Shown here: positions 6,668 through 7,030 of the stretch, piece by piece | Position numbering within the stretch: position 1 is the stretch's first letter | Layout of the letters: every line of letters begins with the position of its first letter | Origin: an uncultured Fidelibacterota bacterium | GTDB lineage: Bacteria > Fidelibacterota > Marinisomatia > Marinisomatales > TCS55 | Length of the DNA stretch: 7,030 bases | Assembly (NCBI GenBank): GCA_913041075.1 | Contig: CAJWGZ010000052.1 | Coordinates: forward strand, 1 to 7,030 | Direction of reading: 5' to 3' | The notes under the pieces: generated by a model | Seen by the model: only the letters and a program-made list of their open reading frames with translations | Databases searched by the model: none | Told to the model about the DNA's origin: nothing | Program-made: the position numbers and the translations under genes

Positions 6668-7030
6668 AGTAATTGCAACCATTCTGTTAATTCAATTTGG
6701 CTTAGCGCAGGATACTACTACTGCAGACCAGATTGAAGATCCATTTGAAATTGTGGAAGAGGATACGGCAACATTTAATATATTAGATACTACATTGATC
6801 CCCATACCAGAATTACGAGATGATAGAGATACACTTACTCTACTTCCCCCTGGTAAGCCCTTTTTTAATTATGATTCAGATATAAAACAATTGCAAAACC
6901 AGATAGATTCATTGAGAGCTATAGTAAAAGTCATTGAAAAATATCAGAGTATGCCCACAGTTGACGAGGATATTATAAATCTAATTAAAGTTCCTGATTT
7001 GCAACATCGCATTGAACTAACAAATGGTAC
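6657..7030 (+). CDS. Exported protein with predicted coiled coil, N-terminal part
   Basis: The frame is open from an in-frame TGA at 6639-6641 to the end of the window, giving 124 complete codons, and continues beyond. I do not recognise the family. TTG at 6657-6659 yields MYHRVIATILLIQFGLAQ, a compact signal peptide with a likely SPase I site around G15-L16-A17. There is no Cys, so it is not a lipoprotein. An acidic, Thr/Asp-rich segment follows (about 19-60), then a Pro/Phe turn (LPPGKPFF, 63-70), and then a heptad-like stretch at about 76-97 (IKQLQNQIDSLRAIVKVIEK) that looks like a short coiled coil. The next in-frame ATG (Met 99) is far inside, and no ATG or GTG lies near the signal, so TTG is the best start. 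It overlaps the lipoprotein stop by 11 bp and has no clear ribosome site, suggesting coupling. The product probably acts in the periplasm or at the outer membrane. CpoB-like proteins also begin with a coiled coil, but that link is speculative. Confidence 0.7.
   Translation, partial: MYHRVIATILLIQFGLAQDTTTADQIEDPFEIVEEDTATFNILDTTLIPIPELRDDRDTLTLLPPGKPFFNYDSDIKQLQNQIDSLRAIVKVIEKYQSMPTVDEDIINLIKVPDLQHRIELTNG

Overview
This AT-rich window looks like chromosomal DNA of a Gram-negative (LPS-bearing, two-membrane) bacterium. It carries an LpxH-type lipid A enzyme, an Omp85-like outer-membrane barrel and a lipoprotein. Large proteins joining a zinc peptidase, a TolB-like propeller and an outer-membrane barrel are a type I associate with FCB-superphylum and marine lineages such as Marinimicrobia (SAR406), Ignavibacteria or Gemmatimonadota. 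That placement is inference. I saw no mobile element, CRISPR array, tRNA, rRNA or phage gene.

Layout. The window is split by a 79-bp divergent intergenic region at 4668-4746. Leftward (minus strand) run three genes in order: a 1047-aa exported fusion protein (1524-4667), radA (114-1469), and the first 36 codons of tgt, which leaves the window at base 1. The first two are 54 bp apart, and the radA stop is 3 nt from the tgt start, so this looks like one operon. Rightward (plus strand) run three genes: an lpxH-like metallophosphoesterase (4747-5538), a HEAT-repeat lipoprotein (best start 5528, to 6667), and the first 124 codons of an exported protein with a predicted coiled coil (from 6657 to the window end). 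Each overlaps the next by 11 bp, which implies translational coupling.

How the genes fit together. The rightward genes and the first leftward gene all concern the cell envelope: a lipid A biosynthesis step, a lipoprotein scaffold, an exported coiled-coil protein, and an outer-membrane barrel carrying a periplasmic protease and propeller. RadA (recombination) and Tgt (tRNA queuosine modification) are housekeeping genes downstream of the fusion gene.

The item most worth attention is the fusion protein. One polypeptide holds a gluzincin-type HEXXH zinc peptidase, about six PD40/TolB-like propeller blades, and a C-terminal barrel with the RGY signature of Omp85 proteins. No POTRA domains are recognisable. 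Other points of interest are frequent TTG starts (three of six genes), an in-phase TGA between radA and tgt, and the compact divergent promoter region. Two genes lie partly outside the window, and both begin with TTG.
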